Shown one piece after another: positions 33,162 through 41,846 of a DNA stretch of 64,000 nucleotides (position 1 is its first letter; each line of letters begins with the position of its first letter). The stretch is from an uncultured Actinomycetes bacterium (lineage in GTDB: Bacteria; Actinomycetota; Acidimicrobiia; Acidimicrobiales; RAAP-2). Both the position numbers and the translations under genes were made by a program. The notes below the pieces were generated by a model. That model searched no databases. It worked only from the letters and a program-made list of their open reading frames with translations, and was not told the origin of the DNA. The stretch lies in the NCBI GenBank assembly GCA_903875425.1, contig CAIQWC010000017.1:1-64000 (forward strand). Reading direction: 5' to 3'.

Positions 33162-34511
33162 TTAGCGACGGGCCATGAGGCGCAGTTCAACACAGGCACC
33201 ATGCTCGACCTCAAGGAACCGCACACTCCCTCCATGGGCTTTCGCGGCCGCGGCCACAATCGCTAAACCTAGTCCGGCTCCCCCCGAGCGGCGCTGGCGC
33301 GAACGATCAAGTCGGGCAAATCTCTCAAAGAGAACGTCTGGATCTTCTGAACCTAGGCCTGGGCCATCATCGGCCACGGTGAGTACTGCTCCATCATCGT
33401 CCATACGCAAGCCAACCGTGATCACGTCGGCTGCATAGCGACACGCATTATCCATCAAGTTTCTAATCGCGCCCTCAACCATCACCTGGTCACCTTCGAT
33501 ACGAGCTGCCGAAATACTCGATGCGTTAACGCTAATCTCACCCAAGAGTCGTACCCGATCAACTTCGCGAAGTACCAACTCGTCAAGATCTATGGGGTCT
33601 AACTTAATTACCAGGGCACGTTCATCCCCTGATGCCAACAGTAGTAAATCATCGACCAACCTACTCAGACGATTGCCTTCAGCAGTGACCACCTCACAAA
33701 TCTGTGTCCAAGCAACTCGCTCCGGATAGCGTTGGGCGACCTGTACCGTTGCCAGGAGCGATGCAATGGGACTCCTCAACTCATGGCTGGCGTCAGAGAC
33801 GAAGGAACGCTGCCGAATTCTCGCGGTATCGAGTCGCTCCAAGAGATCATTGAGCGTGTGTGCAAGCCGCGCGATTTCATCATCGCCTGGTTGTGTCTCC
33901 ACACGAGCGTTAATCTCCTCTTCTCCAATCGCATCAACGCGTCGGCGCATTCGATCAACGGGGCGTAGCGCCAAAGCTGTTAGCAGCCACGTGAGAGCGC
34001 CGATCACTAAGAGGATTGTCGGGAGAATGAAGTAAAGCTCTCGAATAGTAGAACTCTCTGCGGCTTTCATCTGGCTCGCGTTCGAAACGGAGTAAACAGT
34101 GACCGTACCTTCACTGGTCAAGACGGTCATCGCGCCAATGGCAGCGACGCTGCTTTGGTCCGGGAAATTGGGATTAACGGGAACCACTCGATTCACCGTA
34201 AGTGCCGGTATCTGGTTAGAAACTCGTGGCTGACCGAGCAGTGAGGCGGAATGGCCAATAATCGTACCTTTTTTATTCACAAACTGAAGGTCCGTACCGA
34301 GGGTTGCTGCCTTCGCCACGCTCGTGCCATAGGACAGGGCGAGCCCAATACTTTGTGACTCGCTCAGCGCTCGATTCACGGCACTGTCATGGAGCGAACG
34401 ATGCTGCACGGTTACTAGCGCAGTTCCCGCTATCGAAAGCACAATACCGACGATGACGATGGACGAAACGGTAAGTCGTACTCGAATCGAGCTGACGAAA
34501 CGACGAAGCAT
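33162..34511 (-). CDS. Sensor histidine kinase (HAMP, HisKA, HATPase)
   Basis: 449 residues from ATG 34511; an upstream start at 34583 would overlap the regulator by 65 bp. TM helices at about 12-38 and 172-195 enclose an extracytoplasmic sensor of about 130 residues. HAMP follows (A-L-R-P-V-D-R-M), then the H-box F-V-S-D-A-S-H-E-L-R-S-P near 255, the N-box L-M-D-N-A-C-R-Y-A, and D-D-G-P-G-L-G with G-G-A-G-L-G-L-A. It phosphorylates the regulator encoded just upstream. The signal may relate to the DoxX-Rieske gene that precedes the pair. Confidence 0.92.
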   Translation of the reverse strand: MLRRFVSSIRVRLTVSSIVIVGIVLSIAGTALVTVQHRSLHDSAVNRALSESQSIGLALSYGTSVAKAATLGTDLQFVNKKGTIIGHSASLLGQPRVSNQIPALTVNRVVPVNPNFPDQSSVAAIGAMTVLTSEGTVTVYSVSNASQMKAAESSTIRELYFILPTILLVIGALTWLLTALALRPVDRMRRRVDAIGEEEINARVETQPGDDEIARLAHTLNDLLERLDTARIRQRSFVSDASHELRSPIASLLATVQVAQRYPERVAWTQICEVVTAEGNRLSRLVDDLLLLASGDERALVIKLDPIDLDELVLREVDRVRLLGEISVNASSISAARIEGDQVMVEGAIRNLMDNACRYAADVITVGLRMDDDGAVLTVADDGPGLGSEDPDVLFERFARLDRSRQRRSGGAGLGLAIVAAAAKAHGGSVRFLEVEHGACVELRLMARR

Positions 34512-34518
34512 GAGGGGC

Positions 34519-35190
34519 TTAGTCCGCGTCGAGGTCGAGGCGGTAACCAACGCCACGAACCGTCTGAATACTGTGTTTGTCAAAGGGAAGATCTAACTTT
34601 TTCCTTAAATAGCCGACATAGACCTCAACGATATTGGGATCCCCGTCAAAGTGTTCTCCCCAAACGGCATGCAGTAAGTCAACCTTGCTTACCACTTCGC
34701 CAACGTTAGCCAGGAGACATTCGATGAGCGCCGTTTCGCGAGTCGTGAGCTCCACACTCACGCCATCGCGTTGCACTCGGTGACTCGCAGCGTCGACAAT
34801 GAACCCTTGTGCGCCGAAACCGCGATGCAGCGTACCTCGACGCAGCAGCGCATTAAGTCGCGCTACGAGAACAACGTAGTTGAAAGGTTTACGAAGAAAG
34901 TCATCAGCACCAGTATCGAGTGCTTCGGCTTCGTCGAGTTCTCCGTCTTTGGCGGTAAGCATGAGGATGGGTGTTGTCACTCCTCGACTCCGTAACTCAC
35001 CGCAGACTTTGAACCCATTCATCTTAGGCAACAAGATGTCGAGCACTATGGCGTCATAGTCGCCCGTGACACCTTCATCGAAACCTCGCTGGCCATCGGT
35101 GACCAAGGTGGTTTCAAATCCTTCGGCGTTAAGGCCTTGCTCAAGAGCTTGACCAAGGTTCGTTTCGTCTTCAACAATAAGGACTCGCAT
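34519..35190 (-). CDS. OmpR-family response regulator
   Basis: 223 residues. The receiver has the acidic pair E-D-E near residue 8, phospho-Asp in I-V-L-D-I-L-L-P near 51 and the Lys of R-K-P-F near 101. The winged-helix DNA-binding domain (about 125-220) includes L-T-x-R-E-x-x-L-I-x-L-L, H-A-V-W-G and V-R-G-V-G-Y-R-L. The kinase gene follows 7 bp later. The DoxX-Rieske gene ends 23 bp upstream, so all three may be one transcript. Confidence 0.95.
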   Translation of the reverse strand: MRVLIVEDETNLGQALEQGLNAEGFETTLVTDGQRGFDEGVTGDYDAIVLDILLPKMNGFKVCGELRSRGVTTPILMLTAKDGELDEAEALDTGADDFLRKPFNYVVLVARLNALLRRGTLHRGFGAQGFIVDAASHRVQRDGVSVELTTRETALIECLLANVGEVVSKVDLLHAVWGEHFDGDPNIVEVYVGYLRKKLDLPFDKHSIQTVRGVGYRLDLDAD

Positions 35191-35213
35191 ACAGCGAATC
35201 TAAACCCCTATTG

Positions 35214-36386
35214 CTATGCCTGGAGGTACAAGTTCCCGTTTACGTCCTTCACGGTATATTTCTTCAGCGGAGTAGGGGCTGGACCGGTGAGGGGATTACC
35301 GGTCGTCAACGAGAACTGAGAGCCGTGACACGGACAGATGATCATCCCTCCTGAGTAGCCAACTGTGCATCCCGCATGGGTACAAACCGCGTCGTAGCAC
35401 TCATAGACCCCTGCCGACGTCTGGATCACGATGGCTGGATCCCCATTCGGGAGGGTGAAAGAGCCAGCCGCACCAACGGGAAGCTTTGACGCGGCGCCGA
35501 TCAAGGTCCCATTGGCCGACGTCGTTGGCGTTGCCGCAGCGCTTGTCGTTGTTGTACTTGCACTCAATGCGTTGGTATTCGACGATCCCGATGAGCCAAG
35601 CATCCGACCGATGCCTGCCGCTGCTCCGGCCAAGACCACACTGCCAGCGGCCACACTCGAAGCAATGACGACGCTGCGCCGGTCCAAGGTTCCCATGGGG
35701 GACGGTGCTGTCTCATCGATATCGGTACCGCGCAGTACCGGACAACGCTCCGGTCCACAGGCCGTACCCTTGCGCTGAGCAGCACAGCGACCATCTTGAT
35801 AGGACACACACGAGGCAGCCAGGGATGCAAACGAGGTCACAACCACTGAAACATCGCCGAGATAGGCATCATCAGCCCTTCGTTGCGTCAAGAATTGATC
35901 AAGGCTCAAGACGCCACCAGATCCAGCAATGACAAAGGGGATCCACGCAAACACAAAGACGATGTCAGCACCCGTGTAGTAGGGGTGAGCGTGAAAACTT
36001 ACGGTTAAGAACAGCATGAAGGAGAGTGCGAGGCCGCCGAGTGCGGCGATACGCGACCAAAAGCCCAAGAGGGCTCCAATACCAATGGCGAGCTCACCGA
36101 CGGCGATGGCAATGCCAACAGGTACCGCCACGCCAACAAGGTGCTTGTTGAGCGCACCAATGGGACTGAAGTGCTCCGAGGCGATGAGCTGCGCCTGAAT
36201 TGATGCAGGATTGGATGCTTGGAAAAACGAGGGGTTCGCCAGCTTCTGTAAGGAGGCGAAAATGAAGGTGATACCGAGGAATCCTCGGAGTGGCAAGAGC
36301 GCCCAGCCCGCGAGCAAGGTAGCCCTCGGAGGAGGCGAGAGAGCCTTCGTCGGGCTGGTGGGTGGTAGATCGTTGTTTCTAGGCAT
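35214..36386 (-). CDS. DoxX-like membrane domain fused to a Rieske [2Fe-2S] domain
   Basis: 390 residues. Residues about 25-160 hold four TM helices in DoxX/DoxD style (F-I-F-A-S-L-Q-K-L-A-N-P, then the G-A-L-L-G-F-W-S-R-I-A-A-L-G-G helix). Residues about 190-222 form a loop with five Cys: A-S-C, R-C, A-C, R-C. A hydrophobic segment preceded by D-R-R-S-V-V follows (about 235-262, Tat/TM-like), then a Thr/Ser/Ala linker. The last 90 residues are Rieske: C-T-H-A-G-C and C-P-C-H-G-S-Q-F, both His-Cys pairs intact. Likely a membrane electron-transfer protein, perhaps a thiosulfate or sulfide:quinone-type oxidoreductase. Confidence 0.82.
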   Translation of the reverse strand: MPRNNDLPPTSPTKALSPPPRATLLAGWALLPLRGFLGITFIFASLQKLANPSFFQASNPASIQAQLIASEHFSPIGALNKHLVGVAVPVGIAIAVGELAIGIGALLGFWSRIAALGGLALSFMLFLTVSFHAHPYYTGADIVFVFAWIPFVIAGSGGVLSLDQFLTQRRADDAYLGDVSVVVTSFASLAASCVSYQDGRCAAQRKGTACGPERCPVLRGTDIDETAPSPMGTLDRRSVVIASSVAAGSVVLAGAAAGIGRMLGSSGSSNTNALSASTTTTSAAATPTTSANGTLIGAASKLPVGAAGSFTLPNGDPAIVIQTSAGVYECYDAVCTHAGCTVGYSGGMIICPCHGSQFSLTTGNPLTGPAPTPLKKYTVKDVNGNLYLQA

Positions 36387-36485
36387 CCTCTAAGCGTGAC
36401 ACATTGCAACAGCAAAGTACATCCGAGATTGTAATAAATCGCTAAGAAGCACCCTAAGCCGGAACGCCTCTGAGAAGATAGGTAC

Positions 36486-37286
36486 ATGGCCACGGCGAGA
36501 TACTTCGGACTCAAGGTCGGCGAGATCGTCGGCCTCTCGATAGCAATTGTGATCATCATTGTGATGATCGTGCTCGGAGCACCTCTCGTCCATACGGTCC
36601 TCGACCATCTCTTGACGCTCAACCCGACCTTGGTCTACGTCGTAGTCGGTTTGTTGGTATTCGCCGAAGCTGCCCTCTTTTTCGGCTTTATCTTCCCGGG
36701 CGAGACCGCCGTTATTATTGGCGGCGTCGTAGCAAGCCAAGGCCGCGTGAATATTGTCGCTCTCAGCGCCCTCGTCGTGATAACGGCCATCATCGGTGAT
36801 TCGGTTGGTTACGGCATTGGTCACAGATTTGGCGACCGAATCCTCAAGATGAAAGTAATTGCATCTCGGAGGGCCGGTATTGATTGGGCGCTGGACCTGC
36901 TCGGTAAGCGTGGCGCTATCGCTGTCTTCATTGGTCGCTTCACCGCGTTCTTGCGAGCCGTCATGCCCGCGCTCGCGGGAGCCGCGCGCATGCACTACCG
37001 GACCTTCTTCCTCGCCAACGCCAGTGGCGGCATCGTGTGGGGTATCAGTTTCACGCTCTTGGGCTTCGGCTTAGGCAGCGCCTATAAAAAGGCCGAGAAA
37101 TACGCGAGTTGGGCCTCAACAGCCCTTCTCGTTCTGATTGCCATTGTTGCTATCTCCGTGTTCATCAACAACAAGCGTCGAGAATTTAGGGCGGAGCAGG
37201 CCGTGAAGGGCCATCTCGATGCACAAGGTAAAAGTGAAGACCCAGCCGAAGGCCTGAGGGAACTGAGAGAGCCCGACGCGCTGTAG
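36486..37286 (+). CDS. DedA-family (VTT domain) membrane protein
   Basis: 266 residues with about five to six TM helices. The DedA features are clear: F-I-F-P-G-E-T-A-V-I-I-G-G near residue 75, then G-D-S-V-G-Y-G-I-G-H-R-F-G, then the F-I-G-R-F-T-A-F-L-R-A-V-M-P-A-L-A-G signature near 145. DedA proteins act as lipid flippases or in proton-motive-force homeostasis. The C-terminal about 40 residues are charged and cytosolic. The gene is divergent from the DoxX-Rieske gene across 99 bp. Confidence 0.9.
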   Translation: MATARYFGLKVGEIVGLSIAIVIIIVMIVLGAPLVHTVLDHLLTLNPTLVYVVVGLLVFAEAALFFGFIFPGETAVIIGGVVASQGRVNIVALSALVVITAIIGDSVGYGIGHRFGDRILKMKVIASRRAGIDWALDLLGKRGAIAVFIGRFTAFLRAVMPALAGAARMHYRTFFLANASGGIVWGISFTLLGFGLGSAYKKAEKYASWASTALLVLIAIVAISVFINNKRREFRAEQAVKGHLDAQGKSEDPAEGLRELREPDAL

Positions 37287-37351
37287 GTCGCCTGAGCCTC
37301 CGGGGGCTAGCGTTCAAGGCGAAACGCCAGACTCAAACCCAGGAGGTACTC

Positions 37352-38119
37352 ATGGCAGATGAACTACTGAGAGAACGACGCGGTCACCTCGAAATCCTTA
37401 CTATCAATCGACCCGAAGCACGAAATGCGATCAACCTAGCCACCGCCACTGCACTCAGCGACGCCCTCGACGAGATCGAAAGCAATGACGACATCTGGGT
37501 AGTGATTCTGACCGCGGCTGGCGATAAGGCCTTCTCTGCTGGCATGGACCTCAAAGAATTTGCAGAAGGCAGGACTCCTTTCACCGCCAACGGTGGTTTC
37601 GGGGGGATCTGCTCCCGTAATTTTCCAAAACCCATCATCGCTGCTGCAGCAGGCTCAGCACTAGCTGGTGGCTTTGAAATCATGTTGTCGTGCGACCTCG
37701 TCGTTGCGGCCGATACTGCGTACTTCGGCATCCCCGAAGTCACCCGAGGGCTTATCGCCGGAGCTGGTGGCCTCATCCGACTTCCAAAGCGCATCCCCAA
37801 GGCCATCGCGTTGGAGATGGCGCTTACCGGTGACCCCATTGATGCACAACGGGCCGCTGAACTAGGCATTGTGAACCGTGTCGTACCGGCGGATTCAGTC
37901 CTTGACGTTGCGGTAGCCCTAGCTGAGAGAATTGCTAAGAATGCACCCCTAGCCGTTCGGTACTCAAAAGAGGTATTGACAAAGGCTGCCGAGATGCCAG
38001 AGCAAGAGGCATGGCCACTCACGAATGAGCTATTTGCCAGAGCCGGCAAAACCGAGGATGCCCACGAGGGAGCCGTAGCCTTTGCCGAAAAGCGTGAGCC
38101 GAACTGGAACGGTCGCTAG
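37352..38119 (+). CDS. Enoyl-CoA hydratase/isomerase (crotonase), paralogue A
   Basis: 255 residues from ATG 37352, with AGGAGG at seven bases. The crotonase oxyanion segments are present: A-F-S-A-G-M-D-L-K-E-F near residue 65 and A-L-A-G-G-F-E near 105, followed by the acidic pair around F-G-I-P-E-V-T-R-G-L near 130. The end W-N-G-R is typical of short actinobacterial members. A near twin lies at 43110-43877. Start codons, the M-A-D-E opening and the N-W-N/T-W-S end match closely, indicating duplication. Confidence 0.88.
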   Translation: MADELLRERRGHLEILTINRPEARNAINLATATALSDALDEIESNDDIWVVILTAAGDKAFSAGMDLKEFAEGRTPFTANGGFGGICSRNFPKPIIAAAAGSALAGGFEIMLSCDLVVAADTAYFGIPEVTRGLIAGAGGLIRLPKRIPKAIALEMALTGDPIDAQRAAELGIVNRVVPADSVLDVAVALAERIAKNAPLAVRYSKEVLTKAAEMPEQEAWPLTNELFARAGKTEDAHEGAVAFAEKREPNWNGR

Positions 38120-38121
38120 GA

Positions 38122-38538
38122 GTGGCCGCCACCGAGCTCACCTCCGTCGTTACGGGTATTCGCTTGACGCTCCACGTCTTAGCCGCCACCATTTGGGTCG
38201 GCGGCCAGTACGTGATGGTGGGCCTGCTACCCACTGCACGATCCCTTGGGAGCGACGCGGCGAAGCGTTTGGCGGGAGCGTTCGGGCGCCTGAGTTGGCC
38301 GGCCTTTTGGGTCTTGATCGCCACGGGTATTTGGAATGTCATTGCCGTCCAGGGCCACAAACCCTCGGCAGCTTGGAGCGCCGTCCTTGGCATCAAGATG
38401 GTGCTCGTAGCCTTGGCGGGCCTTGGTGCGTTCCTTCACGGTCGTGCAACAACGAAGCGTGGGCTCGCCATCTGGGGCTCCGTGGCAGGACTTGGCTCGA
38501 CAGCTGCGCTGATATTGGGAGTATTTCTGGTTGGCTAA
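38122..38538 (+). CDS. Small membrane protein, CopD-like
   Basis: 138 residues from GTG 38122, beginning 2 bp after the crotonase stop. Four hydrophobic helices; H-V-L-A-A-T-I-W-V-G-G in helix 1 and F-W-V-L-I-A-T-G-I-W-N in helix 2 resemble CopD-type copper-resistance or haem-binding membrane domains. Its position before tatA and the oxidase genes makes a link to copper or haem supply for the oxidase plausible, but that is inference. Confidence 0.65.
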   Translation: MAATELTSVVTGIRLTLHVLAATIWVGGQYVMVGLLPTARSLGSDAAKRLAGAFGRLSWPAFWVLIATGIWNVIAVQGHKPSAAWSAVLGIKMVLVALAGLGAFLHGRATTKRGLAIWGSVAGLGSTAALILGVFLVG

Positions 38539-38591
38539 GCCAAAACCGTCTAGATTGATAAACAGTTCACCCCTTACCTCTTGGAGGACCC

Positions 38592-38801
38592 ATGATTATT
38601 GCTGAACTTTTCGGTGGCGATCTCGTGATTGTCGTGATCGTGCTGGCGGTCGTCCTCTTTGGTGGTGCAGCGATCCCCAAACTCGCCCGTAGCCTTGGCT
38701 CTGCCAAAACAGAATTTGAAAAGGGTATAAAAGAAGGCGGAAAAACGGGTTCTGATGATGCCCAGGGGGATACCCCAGACTCATCAGTCAAACCCTCCTG
38801 A
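38592..38801 (+). CDS. tatA: Twin-arginine translocase TatA-like
   Basis: 69 residues from ATG 38592, with TTGGAGG eight bases upstream. A short N-terminal helix (about 9-24) ends in L-F-G-G, then comes the amphipathic segment A-I-P-K-L-A-R-S-L-G-S-A-K-T-E-F-E-K-G and a charged tail. This is the TatA/TatE architecture. No tatB or tatC is adjacent. A Tat substrate candidate, the Rieske fusion, lies 2 kb away. Confidence 0.88.
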   Translation: MIIAELFGGDLVIVVIVLAVVLFGGAAIPKLARSLGSAKTEFEKGIKEGGKTGSDDAQGDTPDSSVKPS

Positions 38802-38923
38802 TCCATTCTTGAGCCTCAGGCCCAAACGGCCGAGGGCGGCCTAAAATTCGCTAGATTAGAAGGGTGCCCTCGGATACCCCCCCATCCGGGCCACACGCCA
38901 AGAACGGCGGCGTTAGGAAGTTC

Positions 38924-39730
38924 ATGACTTCTCGTCGCGCCGCCCTGCTTGCCGTGATTGCGCCCCTTGTACTTGCTGGCTGTCAGTTGCCTTCGTTCGG
39001 TGCTTACCATGGCATCACCAAAGGCGGCACGCAATCCTACGAACTGTGGCAGGGTTTCTCGGTTATCGCTGCCGTTGTCGGTGGAGGTACGTTCTTACTT
39101 ATCCTTTGGGCTGCCCTTCGCTACCGACGCCGCGGCGACACCATCCCGAGACAAACGCAGTACAACGTTCCCCTCGAAGTGATCTACACCATCGTTCCAA
39201 TTCTGATTGTCATTGGCCTTTTTGCCGCCACGGTAGTCGTCGAAAATCAAGTCCTATCCGAACCAACCCCTAAGGCGACGGTGAATATCACTGCCTTCCA
39301 GTGGGGTTGGAAGTTTGTCTACCCAGGCGAAAACGTTGTTGTCATTGGCCAGACCACGCAGAATCCCACCATGGTCGTCCCCGAAGGTGTCAACGTCAAA
39401 ATGAACCTCGTGTCCTCCGATGTGGTGCACGGATTTTACGTTCCGGCTTTGAATTTCTCCCGCTTTGCGCAGCCCGGTCTCAATAACACCTTTACCTTCA
39501 ACTTTGATAAGACCGGAACGTTTAAGGGTCAGTGCACACAGTTGTGCGGTTTGTACCACTCGCTGATGTACTTCCAACTTCAAGTCGTTACCCCAACTCA
39601 GTACCGGACATGGCTCAAAGCCAATGCTTTGACTCCGGCACAAGCGGCGGCCGCAGCCGCCGCAAGCGCTAACCAAATCAATGCAGGAATTCCCGTGAAG
39701 CCCGCCCAAACCAGCTACGGAGTGAACTGA
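38924..39730 (+). CDS. ctaC: Cytochrome c oxidase subunit II
   Basis: 268 residues from ATG 38924 (AGGAAG close upstream); a GTG at 38864 would add 20 residues. The start M-T-S-R-R-A leads to a lipobox L-V-L-A-G-C near residue 18, so it is probably a lipoprotein. Two TM helices follow, then the cupredoxin domain with W-G-W-K-F, the V-V-H-G-F-Y-V-P His and C-T-Q-L-C-G-L-Y-H-S-L-M, all ligands of the CuA centre. It receives electrons from cytochrome c. The stop overlaps the ctaD start by 1 nt. Confidence 0.95.
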   Translation: MTSRRAALLAVIAPLVLAGCQLPSFGAYHGITKGGTQSYELWQGFSVIAAVVGGGTFLLILWAALRYRRRGDTIPRQTQYNVPLEVIYTIVPILIVIGLFAATVVVENQVLSEPTPKATVNITAFQWGWKFVYPGENVVVIGQTTQNPTMVVPEGVNVKMNLVSSDVVHGFYVPALNFSRFAQPGLNNTFTFNFDKTGTFKGQCTQLCGLYHSLMYFQLQVVTPTQYRTWLKANALTPAQAAAAAAASANQINAGIPVKPAQTSYGVN

Positions 39731-41448
39731 TGACCGACCTTATTGAACGCCACGATATCGAGTCATCAGATGATCATGGTGATCATGGTGTAAGTCACCA
39801 TGATCACCACGGCCCTTCGGGACTCTTGAAATGGCTGACCTCAACCGATCACAAGGTCATCGGCATTAACTACACCGTGACCTCTGTGTTGATGTTGATT
39901 CTTGGAGGTGCGCTCGCGGAAATCATTCGAGCTCAATTAGTGTCACCTACCTCCACGCTGGTTTCTTTTGCTCAGTACAACCAACTGTTCACGATGCACG
40001 GCAGCATTATGATTTACCTCTTTGCCGGTCCCTTCGCTTTCGCCGGTTTGGCGAACTATATGGTTCCCTTGCAAATTGGTGCTCCCGACATGGCGTTCCC
40101 TCGACTAAACGCACTGTCTTACTGGCTCTACCTCGGCGGCACCATCAGTATGGTGCTTGGCTTCTTCGCCACTGGTGGCCCCGCTGCCTTCGGCTGGGTT
40201 GGTTACGCTCCCCTGACCTCGGCGGTCAACGCACCTGGCGTGGGTCCTGACCTATGGATCGGTGCCTTGATGTTGACTGGCTTCTCAGCCATCTTCTCCG
40301 GTGTGAACTTGGTAGCCACGATCTTCTACTTACGCGCACCTGGCATGACGTTGTTCCGTATGCCTATCTTCACGTGGAACATGCTGGTTACCGGCTTGTT
40401 GATCCTCTTGGCCTTCCCTGTCCTCACCGCTGCTCTTGTGATGCTTTACTGCGACCGACACTTTGGTACCCATATCTTTGAAGTCCAAGGTGGCGGAGTT
40501 CCCATACTCTGGCAGCACATGTTCTGGTTCTGGGGGCACCCTGAGGTGTACATCCTCGCGCTTCCCTTCTTCGGAATGGTTTCTGAAGTTATCCCCGTAT
40601 TCTCCAAGAAGCCGATGTTCGGTTATAAGGGAATGGTCTTTGCCACCATGACCATCGCTGCGCTATCGCTCGGCGTATGGGCTCACCACATGTTCACGAC
40701 GGGTGCGGTCTTACTCCCCTTCTTCTCCATCATGAGTCTTCTGATTGCCGTACCGACGGGTATCAAAATCTTTAACTGGATCGGAACGATGTGGAAGGGC
40801 CAGGTGGAGTACACCTCGTCGATGCTCTTCGCCATCGGCTTTGTTATTACGTTTTTGATTGGTGGTATCACCGGTATCTACCTAGCATCGCCGCCACTTG
40901 ACTTCTTCACGCACGACACCTACTTCGTCGTTGCTCACTTCCACTCCGTCGTGATGGCCTTGGTGATTGGCGCCATGGCTGGTATCTACTTCTGGGGTCC
41001 CAAGATCACGGGCTACAAGCTTCATGAAGGGTGGGGTAAGGCGCAATTCTGGTTCTTGTTCATTGGGACCCAGGTCTTCACCTTCCCGGGCTACTGGCTC
41101 GGGCTCAAGGGGATGGCTCGTCGTATGGCGGTCTACCCCAATAACCCCAGTTGGCAGACGCTGAACGACTGGTCAACTATCGGCGCCATCATGATTGGTA
41201 TCTCAACCTTGTTCTTCATCATCAATCTCTTGGTCTCGTGGCGTAAGCCCATTCCGGCCGGTGATAACCCATGGGATGCAAATGCCTTGGAGTGGTTTAC
41301 GACGTCACCGCCACCCCATCACAACTTCTTGAGCCTGCCTCCGGTTCGTTCTGAGCGCCCAACCTGGGACTACTACCACCCAGAACACCCGGCGCTCGGG
41401 CATGGTGACCACGTATCGGGTCATGCCGAACAGAAAGTAAGCAACTAA
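39730..41448 (+). CDS. ctaD: Cytochrome c oxidase subunit I
   Basis: 572 residues with 12 TM helices. Haem and CuB ligands are in place: M-H-G-S-I-M (low-spin haem His), W-G-H-P-E-V-Y for CuB with the cross-linked Tyr, W-A-H-H-M-F for the His pair, and H-F-H-S-V-V near 425. This is an aa3-type terminal oxidase core. The first 32 residues are unusual: about nine His and several Asp (D-D-H-G-D-H-G-V-S-H-H-D-H-H-G), a possible metal-binding tail. It overlaps ctaC and ctaF by 1 nt each (TGATG and TAATG). Confidence 0.97.
   Translation: MTDLIERHDIESSDDHGDHGVSHHDHHGPSGLLKWLTSTDHKVIGINYTVTSVLMLILGGALAEIIRAQLVSPTSTLVSFAQYNQLFTMHGSIMIYLFAGPFAFAGLANYMVPLQIGAPDMAFPRLNALSYWLYLGGTISMVLGFFATGGPAAFGWVGYAPLTSAVNAPGVGPDLWIGALMLTGFSAIFSGVNLVATIFYLRAPGMTLFRMPIFTWNMLVTGLLILLAFPVLTAALVMLYCDRHFGTHIFEVQGGGVPILWQHMFWFWGHPEVYILALPFFGMVSEVIPVFSKKPMFGYKGMVFATMTIAALSLGVWAHHMFTTGAVLLPFFSIMSLLIAVPTGIKIFNWIGTMWKGQVEYTSSMLFAIGFVITFLIGGITGIYLASPPLDFFTHDTYFVVAHFHSVVMALVIGAMAGIYFWGPKITGYKLHEGWGKAQFWFLFIGTQVFTFPGYWLGLKGMARRMAVYPNNPSWQTLNDWSTIGAIMIGISTLFFIINLLVSWRKPIPAGDNPWDANALEWFTTSPPPHHNFLSLPPVRSERPTWDYYHPEHPALGHGDHVSGHAEQKVSN
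39777..39809. repeat. Perfect 14-bp inverted repeat inside ctaD
   Basis: TGGTGATCATGGTG (39777-39790) is repeated inverted at 39796-39809 with a 5-nt spacer, TAAGT. It lies about 50 nt after the ctaD start and encodes the His-rich tail. In mRNA it would form a very stable hairpin near the ribosome entry region. Confidence 0.9.
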
Positions 41449-41846
41449 TGCTTAAGCAAGAGTCCTACATTCTCATCGCCTTCGGCATCTTCGCAGGCAT
41501 CATTGGAGCGGTCTACTGGTTTTGGGGCCATGAAGATAGTGGTGGCGTCATGTTGGTTGGAGCCATCTTGCTTGGGCTTATGCCCGGCCTCTACTACTAC
41601 TACTGGTACCGCCGTAGCGGAGGGCAGCGCCCCGAAGACCGGCCCGATGCAACGGTTGCCGATGGTGCTGGCACCGTTGATGCCTTCCCCTCGACTTCGA
41701 TCTGGCCATTCGTGTTGGGTTCAGGTTGCTTTTTCTTCGTCTTGGCCTTGGTCTTTGGCATTTGGTTACTCGTCCCTGGTCTCAGCTTGGTGCTTGCCGC
41801 GTTCATTGGTGCCACCGCTGAAAGCCGCCGAGGCGGTAGCGTCTGA
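41448..41846 (+). CDS. ctaF: Cytochrome c oxidase subunit IV (actinobacterial)
   Basis: 132 residues. Two N-terminal helices (about 8-27 and 34-50) with F-W-G-H-E-D-S-G-G between them and L-M-P-G-L-Y-Y-Y-Y-W-Y-R-R, then a polar loop and two further helices, matching the small CtaF subunit of actinobacterial aa3 oxidases. It follows ctaD with a 1-nt overlap. Subunit III (ctaE) is not in the window. Confidence 0.88.
   Translation: MLKQESYILIAFGIFAGIIGAVYWFWGHEDSGGVMLVGAILLGLMPGLYYYYWYRRSGGQRPEDRPDATVADGAGTVDAFPSTSIWPFVLGSGCFFFVLALVFGIWLLVPGLSLVLAAFIGATAESRRGGSV

Noticed and set aside
36390-36995. Minus-strand frame of about 200 codons opposite the dedA gene
   Set aside because: Asp/His/Asn-rich composition typical of antisense to a hydrophobic protein; the DedA motifs on the other strand are clear.
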